The translations under genes and the position numbers were made by a program. Of a stretch of 64,000 bases of DNA, positions 32,821 through 46,620 are shown in pieces. Origin of the DNA: Halichondria panicea (Eukaryota; Porifera; Demospongiae; Suberitida; Halichondriidae); the NCBI RefSeq assembly GCF_963675165.1, contig NC_087388.1, forward strand, positions 5,089,047 through 5,153,046. The letters run 5' to 3'. The notes under the pieces were generated by a model. The model was not told where the DNA came from, ran no database searches, and saw only the letters and a program-made list of their open reading frames with translations. Every line of letters starts with the position of its first letter. The first letter of the stretch is position 1.

Positions 32821-33290
32821 CTGTACTTTCAGGATCTGGGCAGAACAGAATTATGTCCAGGGGCTTGGTCCAGGGTCGTTACATCTACTTCCTTAGTTTG
32901 AGTGTTACATGTGACTTGCGCGTACTGTTCTCGTGATCAAAAAGGGGGAGGATCTCGTTTTTGAAGAGGGGGCGTTGCTGCACTGCACTTCTAACAGTTC
33001 CAATGGTGGCATTGAAGGAGATGCTGTTACAATACTAGAACTGACACAAGAATAAAGAGTAGAGGTGAGTACTGTAGGAGCTCCATCAAGCATGTGTAAG
33101 CATTCAATGTGGTTGCTATAATATATAGCATGCAATAATCACAGGCTATAATTATTGTAATTGAGTTATTTCTATGCCATTATACAGATCTAGATAATCA
33201 TCAGAAGTGATTATTGTGAGCTTTTTGCACCTAAATAACAAACAATTCGAGAACATCAGTTTCTGAGCTACTATTTGCGTCTCTTTGGAG
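32821..33290. promoter_or_regulatory. Probable bidirectional promoter
   Basis: About 340-470 bp separate the 5' UTR exon of the minus-strand zinc-ribbon gene from the plus-strand dystroglycan ATG. No coding sequence lies between. The start sites are not defined by sequence alone. Confidence 0.45.
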
Positions 33291-36200
33291 ATGGAGACGG
33301 ATTGCTCCTTTGTTGAAGAAGAACAGGACAAGACGTTTGCAAGAGATTTTGAGCACACTAATTTGAATAACGATGGCTCAAGTGAACCCTACATTGCAAT
33401 ATGTAGCAGAACACTGACCGGACCTATGACATTGTCTGCAAAAATGCATCTTCAATCAATCAATACTGATTTACGAACAGAACAATGTGAAAATGAGAGG
33501 CACAGCAAACTAGCTGATGGCTTAGAGGTAATTTCTAATCATACAACGAAGCAGACTAACCTAAGTGATCACTATCCACGGCACAGTACTAAGCTACAGT
33601 CGCCAAAACTCCAAAAACAGTTGTCACATACTTCATCTAGACAAAAGAGACCGTTTTTACACCAATTACAGCACTTTGCAATATCAACTCTACTTGTGCT
33701 GGCACTAACAATTCCCGCACATGCCCACAGTACATCTCCTATCGACCAATCCTTTTCTAAATCACTGTCACCCTCTTTGAAAGACGTGTTTTATTCTCCG
33801 GAAACATGGATCATAGAGGAACTGGAAACAGAAGAAACGTTGACCCAAAAGCCACCACTGCAAATAACTGACACATTGGCACATGTTGGCTACCTCTTCA
33901 GAGCAACAATTATTATTAACTCGCAAGGGCTGGACGGAAATAATGAACAAGACACATCAATACAATTTCAGGTAAAATACCACCCAAGTTCTTGTAGTTA
34001 ATGGGTATAAGTGCATAGCAGCAACAGCTGAACATTTGAGGGAATGCATTACAGATAAAATTCATACAACAGTGTTTGTGAGGTCTGTCTTGTGCAAATG
34101 CATCTTTGATGATAATTCATGAGCGTGAATTTGATTACCATTATTCATATACCTACCTCAGTCAGCTAAAGTTTAGGGGTGTGTCTTTATCTCTTGTTTG
34201 TGTGTATTGCAATTACTAGTAAACAAATCGTTAATTGAAAACACACACTTGCATACAAACAGGCAACAGAGGCTGGTAAAAAAGGTCTTCCATTTTGGCT
34301 ACACCTCAACGTTCGCACTGGTGAATTATCAGGCATTCCCCTGGAAAAAGACCAAGGCAAAATCTATCTCATTCTTGATGCTCGTATTGTGAACAGTGAC
34401 GGAAGTACAAATCACTTCAGTGAAGTAATATCAATTGAAGTCGCAGCACCTTCCCAGTACCCAATGGACATATCGCCTGTTTACAAAAGTACAAAAGATT
34501 GTACACCAAAATCAACATTTCCTTCGCATTGCCTTCCAAATGAAATTTCTATTTTAGCAAACATTCTCTTTATAAGAGATTTCCGCTATCTCAAACCTCT
34601 GCATAGAGCTAATCTCCTTCTGTCAGTATCGGATCTCGTTGGTGTTTGTTCGAATCAGATTTGGCTTAACAGAATAAATTGGAGCAGCAAAGAAAGCCTA
34701 AAGCTTTGGAGTCAGCTTGCAGCAGTTGATTTCAAGAATGTTCTTACTCATGCCACCATTTTGTCTTTTGTGATTGATTGTCAGCCGATTGATGCTATTG
34801 AGAACACAGTAAACTTATCTAGCACAGTTACGTTGATGGATCATGCTCTGTCTGTCTGTGGCAATGGAATAGCTCTGGATGATGATGGATATGCGATGGT
34901 CGACTGCTACAAATGGTTTATCAATAGAGAAGCGACTGTACTCGATCAATCTAATAATATACTCTACGATGAAATTGAAACGCCTCGTAATCGAGCCAAG
35001 AGACAAGAAAATGATGGCCTTGATTATGTCTATAACTATGACAATGATATTCCCAATACACCTCTCACTACATCTGTTGCTATTGCTTCAACTTCAGAAA
35101 TAGCCCCAACATCCACACTTGCTGACATTCCTGCTACAAGTTCTTCAAATGTTGCTAAAGCAGATTCTTCAAGTATTGCCGACATTCTGAGAGCAATTTC
35201 TTCAAGTATTGCTAACAATCCTACCTCAAGTTCTTTGATCATTACTGATATTTCTACTACAAGCATTGCTGACATTTCTACTACACGTTCTTTGAGCATT
35301 GCTGAAATTTCTACGAATCAATTTACTACCATAATGCAAACGTCAGCAGCAGTTTTACCCTCTGCGCTGTTAGTGCGAGTAGTACCTTCCTCGGAAATCG
35401 CTACGTTCATGTCAGGTCAAATAGTTCCAACTGCCGTCTCATCTACGGCTTCTTCATCAAATGCTGCTATCATGTCCTCCGAGTTCATTGAAGCGTTCAC
35501 CACGGTGCCTCAATTCTTGATGAGCAGTGCATTTGATTTTGAGAGTATGACAACTGTAATGCAAATGATCGTAACTCCTACTAGAAGCAGAATATTTTCA
35601 TTCAGTATCAATCCAAGTATCGAAATTCTTGATTCAACGAGCATATTCTTCTCATCATTCTCATCATTGATATCTCTAACACCAACCATGACTTTGTCTA
35701 GCATTCGTTCGACCAGTGTATCTGTATCGCCAAGTATCAACTTATCAGAAAGTCCATTTTTAACATCTACTGTACGGAGTACAACAATTTCAATATCAAG
35801 CTCATCTCAGTTTTCGAGTTCATCATTTCCGAGGGTGTCCACAATGTTGACACCAAGTCTTTCCCTACAGAGCAGTTTAATTGACATTTCCACTCCTCGA
35901 TCTACTGTATTAGCATCAACATCACTAAGGGTTAGTTCGAGTCCCTTTTCAACTGCAGTTTTTACAACAGAAATGCTAACTTCTACCCCCACCCCCACAC
36001 CCACTCCCACGCCCATACCTACGCCCACGCCCACTGTTCTCTCTTTGGCTCCGTCAAGCTTGATAGATTTCAGTAGCAGTATTGAAGACATATCTTTCGT
36101 ATTTTTCCCTCCAACAACTACTATGGTAATTGAATCAGTAGCAAGTACGAATGTATTGTTTACTATCGGATCGAGTGATATAATAACCCCAACAAGAACT

Positions 36201-39200
36201 GTAGTACTAATGCCCATGCCTACCTCTGAGTTATCTGTGTCCATCAGCATGTTTACACCTTCTGACGTGGAAACATCTATTTCAATACCTCTAACGGTAT
36301 TCACACTGGCACCATCTACTTCAACTGAGGCAATCTCTCCTAGTGAAAGTTTGAGTGAGGTTTTCCTTCCACCTACAACGACTATGGTACCTATGGTTAC
36401 CCTCATACCACTCACATCTCGTATACCACTATCCTCGTTAATTCCAACTCCAAGCAGCTCAAGTTTATCAACAAGCGATTTTTTTGCTATGTCAACAACA
36501 GATTTCTTCGATATTTCAACAACCGATTTCTTTGATATTTCAACAACCTCAATTCCTATATTCTTCATGTCGACATCCACCACTATACAACAAACACTCA
36601 CAGAAACCTCTCTCATACTCACTCCTTCATTCAACTTCCCTGTGACAAGCTCTCTCACTCCTTCATCCTCCGTTGTGTCTTCATCAATAATGACTTCTTC
36701 CCCAGTCACAAGTGACTTCCTCACTCCAGAAAGTACCGATATTTTCTTTCCTATGACAAGCAATGTTTTGTTTCCTGCAACTAGTGACTCTGCGGCTACA
36801 AGTACGACTATCTTTGTTCCTACTACGACCGATGTTTTATTTCCTGAGACAAGTAGCATAAACATTTTGTTTCCTATGACTACTGACTTAGTTTCACCTA
36901 CTACGACTAGTGACTTTGTTTCGCCTACTACAAGTAGCATCATTTTCAATCCTACTACGACTGATTTATTGTTTCCTGAGACAAGTAGCATGGATATTTT
37001 ACTTCCCACAATTAGTGACTTCATTTCACCTACTGCAAGTAGCCTTGTCTTTGTTCCTACTACGACTGATATCCTCTTTCCAGAGACCAGCAGCATTGAC
37101 GTCTTGTTTCCGGAAACTACAAGCATGGATTTCTTCCCGGAACCAACTACAACCATTACTTCATTAGAGCTAACTCCCACACCCTCGTCCATTATCTCCT
37201 CGTCTACACTGTCCTCACCCATTTTTTCTTTGTCTCGATTCACCAGCCCCTCTCTGCAGCTGACAACCACCTCTGCAGCTATATCTCTATCTCCAACACC
37301 TCTAATAACCATCGCTCCATCGTCTGCTCCATTTACTTCTACTGCCACATCTACCTCAACACTCACTGACACCACACTACTACCTTCACTAAGCACACGA
37401 TCCATACCCACAACGACAGTGGATATTACAGAGACAATAATTTTCCCTACCCTGACTACAGATTTTATCATGCTGTTTCCATCTACTCCGATATTTTCAT
37501 CCTCAATTCCTTCCAGTAGTAATATTCCTACATCAATTACACCGTCTATTTCACCGACACCAACCCCAATTTTATTGCCGTGTGAATTTACTGACTGTGG
37601 TAATGGAACATGTATTAATCTCGAACAAGACTTTATTTGTGAGTGTTTTAACGGATGGACTGGCCAATTTTGTGATATTGACATCGATTATTGCTCTTTG
37701 GAACTAAGCTCTTCAGGATTTTCAGGGGCTATGGCTCTTGAGCCTTGCGACGTACAAGGCACTAGTGAATGTATCGATGGCAACTCAACATACACTTGCG
37801 TGTGCTTACCTGGCTTCACTGGCCGAAACTGCTCAGTAGATATCGATAATTGTGTTCCCGAACCTTGTCTGAACAATGGCACCTGTGTGAACGAACTGGG
37901 CATGAATTTTAGTTGTCAATGCGGTAGTGAATACACTGGTCCCTTCTGTGAGATAGACCTAACTCCTTGCTCGCCAAATCCTTGTTCTATTAATGAGATA
38001 TGTACAGACCTTGGAAGCGGTATATTCGAGTGTGTCAATATAACTACCTCAACTCTGTTGGTGTCGCGTACTAGCATTCCAATTCTAACACCTATTGCAT
38101 CAAGTTCAATTGCACTAACCAGCTCAATTCAGACCTCAATTGTGTCAACTTCTATTCAGACCTCAAGTTCCGAATCAAGTATTACTTCAACTCGCTCCAT
38201 CGCATCAAGTGTCTTCATTGCACCTACACCTACGCCTTCTCCTAATGTTTCAATATGCGATTTTGTCAGCTGTGGAAACGGAACTTGTTTTGATCTTGGA
38301 AGCGATTTTCGATGCGGATGCTTTCCCGGATGGACGGGGGAGCTTTGTGACATAGACATTGATTATTGTACTGACGAACCATGTGACATCAATGGTACCA
38401 TGGCTTGCATAGACGGAATTTCTACGTACACCTGTAATTGTGTTCTCGGCTACACTGGTAGAAACTGTTCTATTGATATTGATGAGTGTGCTGTGGAGCC
38501 ATGCTTAAACAATGCAACCTGTGTTAACGGCTTGTTCGGTCAATTTGTTTGCATTTGTCCCGAAGGTTTTACTGGACCACTGTGTGGTATAAATGTCAAC
38601 CCTTGTTCCTCTAATCCATGCAAAGAAGAAGAAATATGCGTTATTAAACAGGATGGAACATTTATTTGCATATTCGATGTTACTCCTTCTCCCACGGTTA
38701 CAATTATGTCAACTTTGGAATCCATACCTACCACTATTACTGCAACAAGCTCAATGGTTACATCATCTTTTGTAATGACGTCTTCAACTCCTCTCCCCAC
38801 ACCCACCCCCTCACCTGAAAACACACCCCCTGTGTCGCTCAATCAAATTGGCACTCTTCTTGTAAACGAAGGACAAGCATTTCAATTTACAGTACCTGAA
38901 AATACTTTCTTTGATCAGGAGAGTGGAACGACTAGTCAATTGCAGCTCTCACTTCTTGACTCCAGCGGAAATAGCCTACCCAATACGACATGGATTCAGC
39001 TGCGATACTTATCAGGAGGTGTGCTCGTTATTGAAGGGTTGCCATTAAATAATCAGTTGGCATCTGGGTTGCTCACTGATTATGTTTTCTTATTGAGAGC
39101 CGAAGACATTAACGGAGGAGTTGCTCATGATCTAGTAACAGTCCGTATAATCCCAGCAGCACAACCGATCAATAATTTGTTGATGGTATTCTTTGAGGGA

Positions 39201-39995
39201 GAATTTGAACTCTTCAATCAAAATCTCACTGCAAAAATTGATCTCTATAATGTTTTATCGTCGTTTGGACCTACCGGAAATTCTGACATCTATATTGGGT
39301 CATTCTCAAGCGGAAGTATTGCAGTGTCCTTTACAAATCTCTCTATAGCAAATGGTGACTGTTTTGCTTTCTTAGATTGGGCACAAGAAATAATAACTAT
39401 CTCTGATGATCAGAATACATATACAGATCGCTTCATTTCAACTGTGTTACCATTTGTGCCCACAAACGTACCACAAATTGACGGGCCATGCCGAGATTTC
39501 GTTGCAACTCCTGGCACTGATACACCACAAACTCCAGCTCTAAATCCTATACCAGTAACCGATCAAATTCTCCTACTAGCTACAGTGATACCGGCCGTCA
39601 TACTAGCTTGCTTATGTCTCTGCTGCGGTATCATAGCTTGCATACTGTATCGAAGAAGGCGTTCAGAGCGCGAGCAACTTTTCAATCCTTCGATGAAGAG
39701 AGCATTCTTACATCGTCGTCCAGTCATACTAGCTGGTGAGCTTGACCTTCCACAAAGAGGCAGACGCCCGGTAATTCTTATCAACGAGCAAGCACTACGT
39801 GAACAGAGACGACGACTGTTACTAGAAGAAGCCGTCGAAGATGAAGAGGACAGTGACAGTGACCGAGACGATATGCGAGCTATGCCGTTGCCACAGAGTC
39901 TAGTCGAAAGATTATTGCCGCAGCCTGAAGTCCTACCTCCACCATATATAGATCCACCAGTCTATCACTACGCCCGGCATAGGTTCAATTATTAA
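33291..39995 (+). CDS. DAG1: Dystroglycan with mucin and EGF blocks (2137 aa)
   Basis: Exons 33291-33971 and 34263-39995, phase 0. Order: a polar N-terminal stretch of about 125 aa; hydrophobic signal (HFAISTLLVLALTIPAHA); cadherin-like CADG domain (ITDTLAHVGYLFRA, GLPFWLH, LSGIPL); an alpha-dystroglycan N-domain-like part; furin site RAKR (34992-35003); about 840 aa of Ser/Thr mucin with repeats; EGF-like block (37585-38035); short mucin; second EGF block (38255-38675); second CADG domain; a SEA-like region with GSIAVSFTN, equal to the vertebrate GSIVVEWTN self-cleavage site (39312-39317); transmembrane TVIPAVILACLCLCCGIIAC; basic cytosolic tail with AGELD and PPPYIDPP, the dystrophin-WW-binding type motif. 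It links matrix to cytoskeleton. Unusual: EGF blocks, and a long stretch before the signal, so the true start may be later. TTG 33285 was not taken as start. Confidence 0.92.
35060..37570 (+). other. Mucin-like Ser/Thr-rich domain with repeats
   Basis: Inside dystroglycan exon 2. Composed almost wholly of Ser, Thr, Pro and Ile. It contains short tandem repeats such as TTDFFDIS (around 36490-36540) and PTPTPTP (about 35985-36035), and longer units of PTTTDLLFPETSS type (36780-37130). It is the counterpart of the heavily O-glycosylated alpha-dystroglycan mucin region. The opposite strand is also open for long stretches because of the codon pattern; that is a shadow. Confidence 0.85.
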
Positions 39996-40323
39996 ACAAT
40001 TCGTAACTATTTTAGTTAAGTTTGCACCACACTTTTTATTCCACTTCTCTCTCTCATGAAATATTTCTTGTTATGTATACATGCATGTGAAACTGCATGC
40101 TGCATGCTCTAGTGTTAAAAAAACAGCTAGATTTATACTCTGATCTAGATATTATAGCTATCTACGATATAGACTAGCTGTGATGGCTTGTGAAGCCGGA
40201 GCAAGCTAATTTCTGCAAGAATTTGGGGGGAGGGGCTGGTAAATCAAAGTGTTTATTATTTACGCCCTCAAAGTGTACAGTAGGGGTGGATGTTAGCTAG
40301 ATCTGCCAGTGTGGGATATCGCC
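39996..40323. other. Dystroglycan 3' region and upstream of the SLC26 gene
   Basis: AT-rich, no open frame of interest and no clear AATAAA. Presumed dystroglycan 3' UTR and SLC26 promoter and leader. Confidence 0.4.
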
Positions 40324-43300
40324 ATGACAGAGCTGGAAGAGAGCCATCAGTTCACTGCAGAAGATGAAGAAGAGAAGGCAGAGCGGGCGAAAGAGTTTCT
40401 GAGCACTCTGAACAGAAAGAGACCGTCCAGGAAACGCTACAATGTTGGAGCTAGAGTGTCCACAGGTCAATGTACTACAATAGTGACTTGTCTAGCTGCT
40501 GCTTGTTGTTGAGAGCTGTAGTGTTGTCCTGTTAGCAGCATGTGCAAGCTGTTGTTAGTCGCAATCCAAGATCTATTCTAGTCTAGTCGAAGATCTAAAA
40601 AGATATACTAGATCTAATATTGCCTTTGTTATCCCATTGCATGAGCATTGTGAATCTCTTTCAGGTGGTGGTTTAGATCGCTCTGCACAATTCACTGCAA
40701 GTAGCTCCGCATTCGAGGCGAGTGCTGCTCCGTTTGGTAACCCCTTCACGACCAGTGTCTCCCCCAGTAATGTCTCCGTAGATGGGGCACATTTGGGAAC
40801 TGTGGGAGGCGATTCAATATTCAGAGAGATTAACGAAAAAGATAGCCTCTCAAAGGTATCGCTATTTCATATGTTTTTCAGTGTTATATTGTTTCTATTC
40901 GCAGAGCATTTATATAACCCCCCTCCCCCCCACACACACACTCATACATCTCTACCTAACACACTAGGTTCGTAACTGTCTTGAGAACACCATCCCCCAG
41001 CCGATACGCAACTCCCTCCTCCCCCCTCGCACTGCGGCCGGTTGGCGAAGGTTTCTCTTTGTCCACTTGCCCGTCCTCCATTGGCTGTGGCTATATAAAC
41101 CCAAGCAGATAATCGGTGACCTCATTGCTGGGATCACTATAGGAGTCACTCACATACCCCAAGGTATCATAAAACGCTTGTAAATGTATGTATAATTGTA
41201 AACTGCCTTGCATAAGTGTATCTATAATCGTTGCATGTGTTATTGTGTACAATTGGTTGAAATGTATACTCTATCTGCTAAACACACACATACATGCCAC
41301 TCTCACTAACTGTTGCGCTAACTATGATGACACAGTTTCCTTGTATACCCAACACCACTGTAGGTATTGGTTTTGCACTGCTGGCTTTCCTGCCCCCTGT
41401 GTATGGCCTCTACTCGTCCTTTGTTCCCGTCATTGTCTACTCGATCTTGGGTACCTCCAAACACATCTCAGTGGGTAAGACTCCAAACACAAATTCTCTC
41501 CAATTAAAAAAATTAAGATTGCACTAATGAATGGTAGCGGTTCCTAGTTCTTAGGAAGCAATGTATCATTATAATTATGCCCTCGGGTGACTATAAAATT
41601 ATAATGCCTTCTGTTGGTCTTAAGAGATGGGTACATGTATCGCTCAAATCATTTGCTCTTCTATCCACACAGGCACATTCCCTGTAGTAGCGCTAATGGT
41701 TGGTAATGCTATCACTCGCCTCACTAACGACCTCCCTGAGTGCATGACCAACTCCACACTTATGGAGGGCATGATGGACAACAGCACTGATGACCCGTGT
41801 GCACTCAGTGACTGTGATAGCTTGAGGGTGGAGATTGCAGTCACCATTAGTCTAATGGTCGGAATACTCATGGTGAGAGGAATTGAACGACTATAATTAT
41901 ATAGCTCTTTGTTGATGATGAATATTTTGAGGGAATTTTAAGCATAGTTGACTTAATTGCTCCCTGTTTCTGCAATTAGGATCTATTATAATGGATTAAG
42001 AATGCAATTTTGTAATACAAAGGTGCATACATGCAATTACTATACAATGTTAATGCTACTTTGACACACACACTACTACTAGATCGTCATGAGTCTACTA
42101 AGGTTTGGGTTCATCACCCTCTTTCTCTCCGATGCTCTTGTCAGTGGCTACACAGCTGCTGCAGCCTTTACCATCTTCATCACTCAAGTGGCGGCCATCT
42201 TCGGGCTGAACCCTGAGCAAGCAGCTCTGCCAGCTGGGATGCCTTTCTTTACAACTCCTCAGGTGAGCTAAGTGGTTCTGTCTGTTGCTGTCTCTATGAT
42301 TATACTCGTGGGTGGATCCCTCTCTCTTTAATTTCTGTATCTATGCTTCGTAACGTATTGATCTACTGTTGCAGGACGTTTTCAATTACGCTGCTAGGGC
42401 ATAATGCATATGTTTCTCGAATATTTTATTGAGTGGTCCCCTTTAAATTATCCATATTTCAGTTCTGTAATAATTTTTGTTTTTGTATTTGTACTCCCCC
42501 CCACACCTCTACTCAGAGGGTGATTACGTACAGTCGTCTGATTTTCACGGGACAGTTGAACTGGGCAGCTGTCATCACGTCCATAGTTTGCATCCTGATA
42601 CTAATAGGACTAGATTTTATCAACTCATTGCTACGGAAGCACGTCAGAGTTATCCCCCTTCATATTCCGGCACAGTTGGTCGTGGTAAGTCCTTACAAAC
42701 TCTTATCAGTGAAATGTTAAATGTGCATGGGTAGCTAAAAACTGGTTTTGGATGTCATTTTATGTTCGGCAGGTTATTCTGGCAACTGGGGTGTCGTATG
42801 GTGCTATGCTCAATGAAAGGTTCGAGTTGCCAATCATCAACAACCTAGGAGGAATACCATTAGGGTTGTGGTGAGTCATTGCATGCTTATACTGCGTTGT
42901 CCAATGTGTGTCAGTCCCTGTGTGGTAGTCTATTACATTCCGTATCATCTGCATATTAATATTGTATTAACGGTAGATGGTTTCAAAGGTTCTTTGTTTT
43001 AGCTTTAATTGTCTCTTTAGGTTGCAGCCTGGCGGAGTTGTCGGAGAGGGTATAAATAATTAAACTTTACAGTGTCTTCGTTTATGCTTTTGTCTCTTTG
43101 AATCACAACTGTCTCCACAATTCTCTCCACAAATTAAAACTTGTTTCTTTTCTTTCTGCAGTTTTGGAGTGACTCTGCCCAATGGGAATCTGCTGACTAG
43201 TATAATATCCGATGCCTTTGTTATAGCGATAATCAGCTTTGTCATCAACATCTCTCAAGCCAAACTACTAGCCAAGAAGAACAGCTACACTGTCCATCCT

Positions 43301-46300
43301 GACCAGGTGAGTTTTGGAATAGCCTATAATCTATAATGTAGACTATCTGCATTTGTCTGTAGCTATGTACAAAGGTACGTTGGTGGGTATCGAAGTCCAT
43401 TTGTGCTGATTGAATTAACGTTTTCTTTCAGCTATAGTCCGTTCTATTACTATATAGTTCACCCCCCCCCACACACATTATATCATGACACACTCTATAG
43501 GAATTTCTGGCATACGGTTCAATGAATCTTGTTGGAGCTTTCTTTGGCAGTTTCCCGACAGCTGGTGCTCTGAGTCGGACTGTGCTACAAGATGCTACTG
43601 GGGGCAACACACAAATGGTCGGATTTATATCGTCAGTGATCGTCTTTCTCGTTATAGAGTTCCTTGGCTCACTGTTTGGGCGACTGCCAAATGTGAGTGC
43701 TAGTGTAGAGTATATCTGTGTGATCCAAACATAATTGCTAAGTATTCATAATCTATCTTGCAGGCTGCCCTTGCTGCTATTGTGGTCGTAGCTCTAAAGG
43801 GACTTTATCTACAAGTACGGGACATTTACAAGTACTTCAAGCTCTCCTGGGCTGATATGGTAAGTACATATGCACTGGACTTTAATTGTATTGCGGCTCT
43901 CATCAAGTAATTATCTGAATTTACTATAATGGTTGTATGTATTAGCAGCAATTCTCACTCAAGAGACCGCTCCGTACTGCATGCATCTACATAATACTAC
44001 CACTATAATATATCAAGTTAATCTCCCTAAAAAAAACTATGTATAATTATATAGACCTCACAGGTAAACATTTTTACCCTTTCCCTTCCACCTCCTTTAG
44101 TTGGTTTGGATAGTGGTGTTTGTGGCGACCCTTGTTATTGGTTTGGACCTTGGTCTGGGCCTGGGGGTGTTGTTCAGTCTCCTGGTGATTATCGTACGGA
44201 CCATCTTACCTTACTCCCCTCAACTTGGTGAGACAGGGGCGTGGTATTACCCTCCGGAGGAAAAACTGGCCAACGATGATTTCGATGAAGAAGAGCTGAA
44301 GGTTTGTGTTGGGTGGATGGATTTTTGATTTTCATTTGTAGTGGTCTAGAGTGTCTAACAAAGTACAGAGAATGAGCATTTATTCATCAAGACACTTGTA
44401 GTGGAATAGCTATGCATAATTTTTGTATATACCTACGTCGTTCACTTGATTTATCATTGTACTAAAATAATATGATTATACTTTTAAAGTCCTCTTTGTA
44501 TCAGCTATATTCTCTCTAGTACTTTAGTTGCTCAATTTGCTTATCTATGCACACATGGATGTTCACACATGCACACACACACACAGGTATATCGTATTCC
44601 CAAGATCTACATATTCCAGTTCAACGCCCCCCTCTACTTTGCCAACTCTGGAGTGTTCAGATCTCGACTCTACCTCGAGACTACGATCAACCCCAGTGAA
44701 CTCAGTGACCCGAAGCAGGGGTGCATTCAGCAGGGCTGTTTGAAGGTAATTGGAGGGTGTTGGATTGGTAAAAAACTTCACAACATTTTGTAAACTAAAT
44801 CAGTGGTTGCCATGAGAATTTTAGCTAATTAAGTCTATAATTATAAGTAAAGATGCAATTAGCTATCGCCCCAAAACTGTTGAATCGCTCATCTAGCAGA
44901 AATGTTCCTGGAAATAATTTATGGCCATTATTTTAATAATTGAGTTGATAAAGCAGAATTTGTCTATAAACATTATTTTCTTAATTACTACATAATGTCC
45001 AAACCTACAGCTGTGCAAGTGTTGCAGTCGGAGCCAAGTCTCAGAACGATCAATCATCAGTCAAATGGATGATGAAGATTCAAGTCACTATATCAGGTAC
45101 AGAGTAAATCACTTTAGCTCTATCTACAATGTGCATTGGACTGGCCGCATTGCCTCCCCTTCCCTTCCTCAAGCAGGTTTATATCCTAGTACAGATGTTG
45201 TTATAATAGTACGTTCTCTATAGGCAACCATTGTTCCCTTCCCTCCCTCCCCCTCCCTGTGCAGATTTGAAGAGAGCAAGCAGTCTCTGCTGTCCAGTAC
45301 TGATAGTGAAGAGGATGAGTTCCCCTACCACACTATAGTCATAGACTGTGCACCCATTGTGTTCGTGGACTCCATGGGAGCCAACATCCTGGAACAGGTG
45401 AGTATATCACAGTGAGTACAATGTTTTATATTGTGAAGTTGCCTATTGTGTCGATCAGAATCGAAAACTTGGCTTTTTGACCTTTGTCACGTAAGATATT
45501 ACAATTATGGAATGTATACTCTAAATGTTTGCACACAAACAAGATTGATAAGGGTACCTAATGTGACAACTTTCTACTGCTCATAATTCTGATCGACTGA
45601 TACCTCCACTTCATTCCATTATGTATAATTATGGTACATAGTATAGAATGTGAAGTGTTTATATTTTAAACCATCTATATAATAAACTAAGACGTTTTTG
45701 AAAGCTCAGTCACAAAAGCGTGTAACTCCTTGCCTGCCCGCCCCTCTTCAGATGGTGAGGGAGTACGACTCGTGTGGTGTGCAGGTACTCCTCTCTGCAC
45801 CCACCACCCCAGTGTGTGTGGCACTCAAGAACCACGGCTTCTTCAACAGGTTCAGCAGCGAGAGACTGTTCCCCTCCGTCGCAACAGCTGTCAAATACGC
45901 TCGTGATGGAAACAGAGTGGTGAGTATAATATTATTTGTAATGTGTATCTTTGTATTTTGTGTCCATGCATCGTTTAGCACAAGTTTATTTTCTTTCAAT
46001 GTAATAGCCTGAGTTGGAGCAGACAGATGAGCAGGACATCTCCTTGGCAACAAACCTTGAGAGACAGCTGCTCTATACGGCACGACCCAGTCTCATCGAC
46101 ACTAAACCCGTAAGTGGTTAAGTAGGAAATCATAATATAATTGTTGTCATAATTCATATCTTAACACAAGATACAGTGTATGTATTATGCATTCGTACAT
46201 GTTGTATATAGAGAGCTAAAAGTCTTAAACTCATCTCTGAAAGCACGCCTAACTTCTTTATACCTCCCCCCCCAGATTGAACTCGACCATCGTGGGAGGT

Positions 46301-46356
46301 CTCACTCCGTTAGACACACCGTTAGGGAGAGAAAAGAAACGGAGACTGAACTATGA
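40324..46356 (+). CDS. SLC26: SLC26-family anion transporter with STAS domain (882 aa)
   Basis: Eighteen exons: 40324-40465, 40665-40855, 40968-41163, 41364-41474, 41673-41872, 42083-42262, 42517-42684, 42773-42870, 43162-43306, 43501-43692, 43764-43859, 44101-44301, 44587-44745, 45011-45096, 45265-45397, 45752-45919, 46008-46109, 46276-46356. Lengths sum to an exact frame. The SLC26 signature is split by an intron: [16 protein letters not shown], then [18 protein letters not shown]. Further hallmarks are GNAITRL, IPLGLCFGVTLP and [18 protein letters not shown]. The cytosolic C-terminus is a STAS domain ([20 protein letters not shown]) with an acidic loop. The family moves sulfate, chloride, bicarbonate or oxalate across membranes; the substrate cannot be told from sequence. 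ATG 40324 starts an acidic, then basic N-terminus. A polyadenylation signal AATAAA is at 46556-46561. Confidence 0.9.
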
Positions 46357-46555
46357 TCTTTTTAGCTTTTTTAGTTTTTTATGTCAGTGAGGCAGTTTAT
46401 CTATTTATATAGTGCATCTCTGACAGTGCATATAACTTTTGGGTTGTTTTTTGTGTGTTTTGCAGAGTTTGGGGGTGTGGCTGGTTGGCTCTGCGCATGC
46501 GTGGAGGAGCGTGAGGGTGTGTGCTGGGTGTGTGCTAAGATTCTGATTTGACCTT

Positions 46556-46561
46556 AATAAA
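46556..46561 (+). terminator. AATAAA polyadenylation signal of the SLC26 gene
   Basis: Canonical hexamer 200 bp after the stop codon and 60 bp before the next gene's ATG, so the two transcription units are very tightly packed. Confidence 0.6.
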
Positions 46562-46620
46562 CTACTCTCTGCCAAATTGCAAAGAAGACTTTTGCAGCTA
46601 GTTCCTAGCTACATTATATG

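Noticed and set aside
33285-33290. TTG start for dystroglycan
   Set aside because: A non-ATG start is not needed: ATG 33291 is two codons later in the same frame.
35807-37684. Long minus-strand open frame (625 codons) opposite dystroglycan
   Set aside because: It is the complement of the Ser/Thr mucin. The codon pattern of that region leaves the other strand open; the product has Val/Ser low complexity and no domain.
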